The notes below the pieces were generated by a model. That model made no database searches and was not told the origin of the DNA. It saw only the letters and a list, made by a program, of their open reading frames with translations. Source: Labyrinthula sp. Ha (taxonomy: Eukaryota > Sar > Bigyra > Labyrinthulida > Labyrinthulaceae). From it: a stretch of DNA of 64,000 nt. Both the position numbers and the translations under genes were made by a program. The stretch is taken from positions 496,001 to 560,000 of the forward strand of contig JAALGZ010000006.1 of assembly GCA_015227615.1 (NCBI GenBank), read 5' to 3'. This document shows positions 60,632 to 64,000 of this stretch, piece by piece. Every line of letters starts with the position of its first letter. Position 1 is the first letter of the stretch.

Positions 60632-61614
60632 TTATTGATGCTTAGGTCATTTACCTTATCCAGTGATGGCTTATTGTGCAGGTCTTAACAGGATTTGATG
60701 AAGATTTTGCGATCCAAACGATTTCCAGGCTGCTAATTTTTCCATGTTTCATCCAGGCTCCAGAAGATCATATATTACTCGGTTGCAACACTTCCAGGTT
60801 GGTGTTGGGATGGCTTCTCTTGCTACATATATGTTCTGGTTTTCTCTTTCTAGCTGCCTGGTGCTTTTCCTTGGCGTGCAAAGAATTCCAAGCCAGTCGG
60901 GTGTGTACGAGGTTAGGAGAAAGTATCCAGCTCTAATCCTATGCGGTTAGGTGGGGTGGGTGGAGAAGGTTCCAATGGTTTGCGGCGCTGTGAGTGGGCC
61001 TAGAACATTATACTCAATGTACAATATTGTCATACTTTAAACGTGTTGTAGCTAAAGATGATATACCTAAATGTTTACACAATCAAGAATTCGAAAGACT
61101 CATTCAAAGTTTAAGGAGATCGACTATTGTATTGACATAATGGCTCAAAGTTTAAACTTCTTACACCACAGGAAATTGGTGGTTGAACGATAATGAATAA
61201 GATATCAATGTCGCTGTTATACTCCCTCAATAAAAGATCTTGTTAATTATTTTATCTGCAGTGCATGAGCTACAAGGACAAGATCCGCTGGATAAACCGG
61301 CATCTCTGTATATAGGAATGTACTCAATATAAGATCATCCATATAAATTTCTCTTTATCACCCTACATTTAATTATTTCTGTGAGCCATGTGTTCTTACC
61401 TAAGAATATAAAAGATAATTGTTTTTTATATTCTTATTGCTGAAGCCTTCCTCATGAGAGTAAAGATAATAACGGTGGATATACAACCCTACGCCTTAGG
61501 GAAACTAAAAAAATCCTAAGCTACGTTGAATACTTGCTATGTAACTCTAAGATTTCATAAAAAGCACTCATGTAATACTTATTACTAAAACTATTAGCCC
61601 TCATAACCTTAGGA

Positions 61615-62906
61615 TTAATTTGAAGTTTGTTCAACAAAATCTTCGAAAGAAACCCTATTATTTGACATCGGCTCTTCTACACTGTTTAGACTAAAAAAAT
61701 CCAAGTTTGCAGGCTCCTTTCTAAACGCATCATTAGACAAGTCAAAATATTCCTCGGTTTGTCCTCTTAAGTTATATCTAACTTTCTCAATAATCTGTGG
61801 CAAAGAATAGACACCAGCTACAGAGATATCTACCGTATACCCGATATCTCTGAGCATACCAAGACTCATCGCTGTCAATGGATTTCTGACACCTACTTCG
61901 TAATTCATTGATAGTGTCATCAATGCTACACCAAAAGTATCTTTATCTATGTGACCATCAATACCTGTGATACCTTCACCTAAAGAAACATTAAAATAAT
62001 TTTCTTCTCCAAAAAGCTTAGTTCCTTGGATAGGGATGAAGCTCTCTGCTTCCCCAATCAGCTTCTCAAATTCGGCAACTCCCTCAGCTCCAGTATACTT
62101 TGGTTTGTTCTTAGGATGTACAACAATTTCTCCCTTTTCATTTTTGCTTAACACTTGGTCTTCAATGATAGTAAAGTTTGAACGGAAACCCCCTCCAAAC
62201 CTGAGAATTGGAGTCCAGATTATTCCATAGCCGAGCGCGTGCATCATCTCATGGAGAACAAGCTCCTCCATCTTACCAAACTTATGAACTTTACTTATAT
62301 CTTCTGGGTCAAAGTGCAACAAACTCACAAGTGGTATTCCAAGATCTTGATTGTAGATGCAAGTTCCACCCTAAGAATGAAACAAAATGTAGTACTTACT
62401 GCAGCAACTGCTCCCCCTTTCCCATCAAATTCCATAATAAATACCGCAATTACCAAGTCCTTATAATCCTCTCCTTCTTTGTATAAAACCGGATTGTTCA
62501 AACCAGTATCTGTGCAGAAATTTGAAACAGTTAGATTCTGCTTGACCTTTCTATTGTAGTTGTTTTCAGTTCCTGCAATTGCTTTTGAAAGTCTAGATGT
62601 TGCACTAAGAATTCATTTACAATCTGTTCTATTAGGTTTTACGTCAAATATGACTGAGATGTAATCAGAAGAGGCCGCCTTTACTCTTTCGCATGCAGAT
62701 GCGCGAGAACAGACATCGCCTATTTTATCCTGTTGAGATGATAATAGAGATTCCCCACCAACTGCTACTGTAAAGACACCTGCTACAACAGCAACTACAA
62801 ACAACGAGCCGAAAATAAATATTATGTTGCGCTGGAAGTTTTTTGACTTATTTTCCTGTGCCTGAGGAAATACGTGCTGGTCATTCACCGCTTCCTTGTT
62901 TTCCAT
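61615..62906 (-). pseudogene. HExxH metalloprotease, copy 4, with one premature stop
   Basis: Same design as copies 1-3: ATG at 62906, charged tail, hydrophobic anchor (FIFGSLFVVAVVAGVF), family domain, HEMMHALGYG zinc motif, HIDKDTF third-ligand region, AMSLGMLRDIGYTV block and a TAA end. A 29-nt intron (62371-62399) sits at the conserved position. The frame is open throughout except for TGA at 62613-62615, in place of an alanine codon of the paralogues (CKAFLNAA in copy 2). Without it the spliced product would have 420 residues. One cysteine also replaces a glycine (SACERV for SAGERV). The rest, including the zinc site, is conserved, which suggests recent silencing, an allele, or a base-call error. 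Readthrough cannot be excluded from sequence alone. Confidence 0.8.
62371..62399 (-). other. 29-nt spliceosomal intron in metalloprotease copy 4
   Basis: It reads GTAAGT at its 5' end and TCTTAG at its 3' end on the coding strand. It has the best donor consensus of the four and lies at the same codon boundary, joining VAA to GGTCI. Confidence 0.8.
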
Positions 62907-62984
62907 TTGTTCTATTTGTTAATGGAGGTTATCAATATTGAATAGCGTGTACTTCAAGTTATTTAAATATGTTGCAAGCACCGG

Positions 62985-63053
62985 AAAGATAATTTTTCTT
63001 CCTCAGACATGCTATTATCCATACCGTTAATTTATTCTGATACATATATGTCG
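62985..63053 (-). promoter_or_regulatory. Shared upstream module of metalloprotease copy 4
   Basis: On the coding strand, CGACATATATGTAT, then ATGGATAATAG, then GAGGAAGAAAAATTATCTTT, ending about 78 bases before the ATG. The order and distance match the blocks upstream of copies 1 and 3, although the sequence has drifted. Regulatory function is inferred. Confidence 0.4.
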
Positions 63054-63442
63054 AATATTTTTAACCTCAAAACATAACAGAAAATCTATTTCTGTTAAAC
63101 CCTTTTGTAAGATTTCAACGGTAATACAATATGCAGCTGGAGTACTCTGCTCTTCCATAAATCTTATATTAAGTATTTTAACATTCTGTTAATAGATTTA
63201 GAGTACTAACTCTTAATATACACAAAATGAAATAGAAAAGTTTAACTAGGTTTCGTGATAAGCAAGAGCTTCTAGTTATTTTGCTCTGCTTCAAAACATC
63301 TTCTTCTAAATTTATAATTTGTTGAGGAGCTCAAAGATACAAACAAGAATATTGGTAAGTTAAACATCACATAAATAAAATGAATATAGCTAAGTTAACT
63401 ACACCCTAGAGTAAGCTAAAGATATCAACTCAGGAGAAGAGG
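63054..63442. other. Divergent intergenic region
   Basis: Lies between the head-to-head metalloprotease copy 4 and the dehydrogenase relic. AT-rich; no further element recognised. Confidence 0.5.
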
Positions 63443-64000
63443 ATGGGTTTCAACACAAAAATCTCGACTAAGGTTGTTCTTTTAGCCTTTCTTATTGGAT
63501 TTAAAATGAAGAAAGTCAATTAGAATTTTGGAAGAATTGGTTTTCCGATGCATCTTGCATATACGAATCCCGAAATTGAGAAGCTGTTTGAGTTGAATCT
63601 TCAGGAGAAAATCATGATAGTAACAGTCGCCAACTCTGGTTTAGAAAATCCATATGTCAAATTATTGGCGATTAATGATGCTAAAGTTATATTGACCTGT
63701 AGAAATATGAAAAAATGCAACGAAGCAAGAGAAATTATAGCTCAAGAAGATTTGGAACTTGGAGATCAAGATGAGAAAAGAAAAAAAGTTGAACTGAGGT
63801 TTTAAAAAGAAAACTTGATTTCTATGGTGCTTGTCCTATGTTTCTTATCCTCTATCAATAGATTTGGGATTAAATTCCAGTCTGATTTCAAAAGCTTGCA
63901 CTCTGTTATTTTAAATGCTGGTTTAGTTCTTGATGAATACTCAATGACCACAGATGGAATTGAAACAATTTTTGGAGCTAACCACGTGGGGGAAATTTTA
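63443..64000 (+). pseudogene. Short-chain dehydrogenase/reductase, decayed and cut by the window end
   Basis: One frame from the ATG at 63443 to the window edge. A hydrophobic N-terminus (KVVLLAFLIGF) suggests a membrane anchor. EKIMIVTVANSGLENPYVKLLA matches the Rossmann entry of retinol-dehydrogenase-like enzymes but has V and E where the cofactor motif TGxxxGxG needs glycine. NDAKVILTCRNMKKCNEAR follows, as in the family, and later SVILNAG, STTDG-like MTTDGIE and GANHVG align with the NAG and NHVG motifs. The frame is interrupted by TAG at 63509-63511 and TAA at 63803-63805 with no shift in frame. A GT-AG segment ending at the first stop, of 51 nt, would remove it but also the hydrophobic helix. 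With two motif glycines lost, a pseudogene is the best reading. Confidence 0.7.

Larger units (their letters stand above)
53849..61614. other. Intergenic, about 7.8 kb
   Basis: No gene recognised. Landmarks are two poly-C runs (55143-55152 and 55623-55633), a 25-bp direct repeat (57245-57269 and 57418-57443), and a G/C-richer patch near 60150-61000 with two overlapping frames (60676-60936, 60744-60950) that I cannot assign and that may be repeat debris. Confidence 0.5.

Noticed and set aside
60676-60950. Two overlapping hydrophobic frames in a G/C-richer patch
   Set aside because: Both are open in different frames over the same bases, neither resembles a family, and the patch looks more like repeat debris than a gene.
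62605-62620. A 16-nt GT...AG intron covering the TGA of metalloprotease copy 4
   Set aside because: GTAAAT...TTAG flanks the stop, but removing 16 nt would shift the frame, and the other copies have continuous coding sequence here.

Overview
The window looks like nuclear DNA of a eukaryotic microbe: AT-rich, gene-poor, with introns, a copia retrotransposon, a LINE and long stretches without genes. Two membrane proteins carry long Ser-Pro-Thr stalks, and one of them also has a fibro-slime domain. That combination is typical of stramenopiles (heterokonts), such as diatoms and their relatives, so I favour a heterokont alga or a close relative. No rRNA or organelle gene fixes the identity. All introns I can support are extremely short (28-34 nt), which is not what I would expect of a textbook diatom.

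Layout. From 1 to 27.8 kb there are three intact paralogues of a membrane-anchored HExxH metalloprotease (5975-7259, 10591-11874, 26474-27756), each split by one tiny intron at the same codon. Between copies 2 and 3, on the minus strand, lies a large fibro-slime / lectin-like / filamin-like transmembrane protein (12886-15351) whose 5' part is interrupted by in-frame stops. A gene desert of about 9.4 kb follows. A complete-looking copia LTR retrotransposon with apparently identical LTRs sits at 28620-33683. The housekeeping stretch at 35-45 kb holds an ESCRT-III Vps2/CHMP2 gene, a K+-dependent H+-pyrophosphatase, an RBR ubiquitin ligase and a Fip1-type polyadenylation factor. A second Ser-Pro-Thr type II membrane protein follows at 48.5-49.7 kb, then a LINE bounded by a 12-bp target duplication (51245-53348). 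The rest is mostly empty until a fourth metalloprotease copy with one premature stop (61615-62906, minus). Head-to-head with it, at the right edge, is a decayed short-chain dehydrogenase.

How it fits together. The core genes (membrane remodelling, vacuolar proton pumping, ubiquitin transfer, mRNA 3' processing) are ordinary single-copy cell functions and do not form a pathway. The distinctive content is a lineage-specific set of cell-surface proteins. The four metalloproteases share protein design, intron position and a short upstream sequence module, which suggests duplication together with their promoter and joint regulation. Three host genes (metalloprotease copy 4, the fibro-slime gene, the dehydrogenase) carry nonsense codons while the flanking frame stays open, as if recently silenced.
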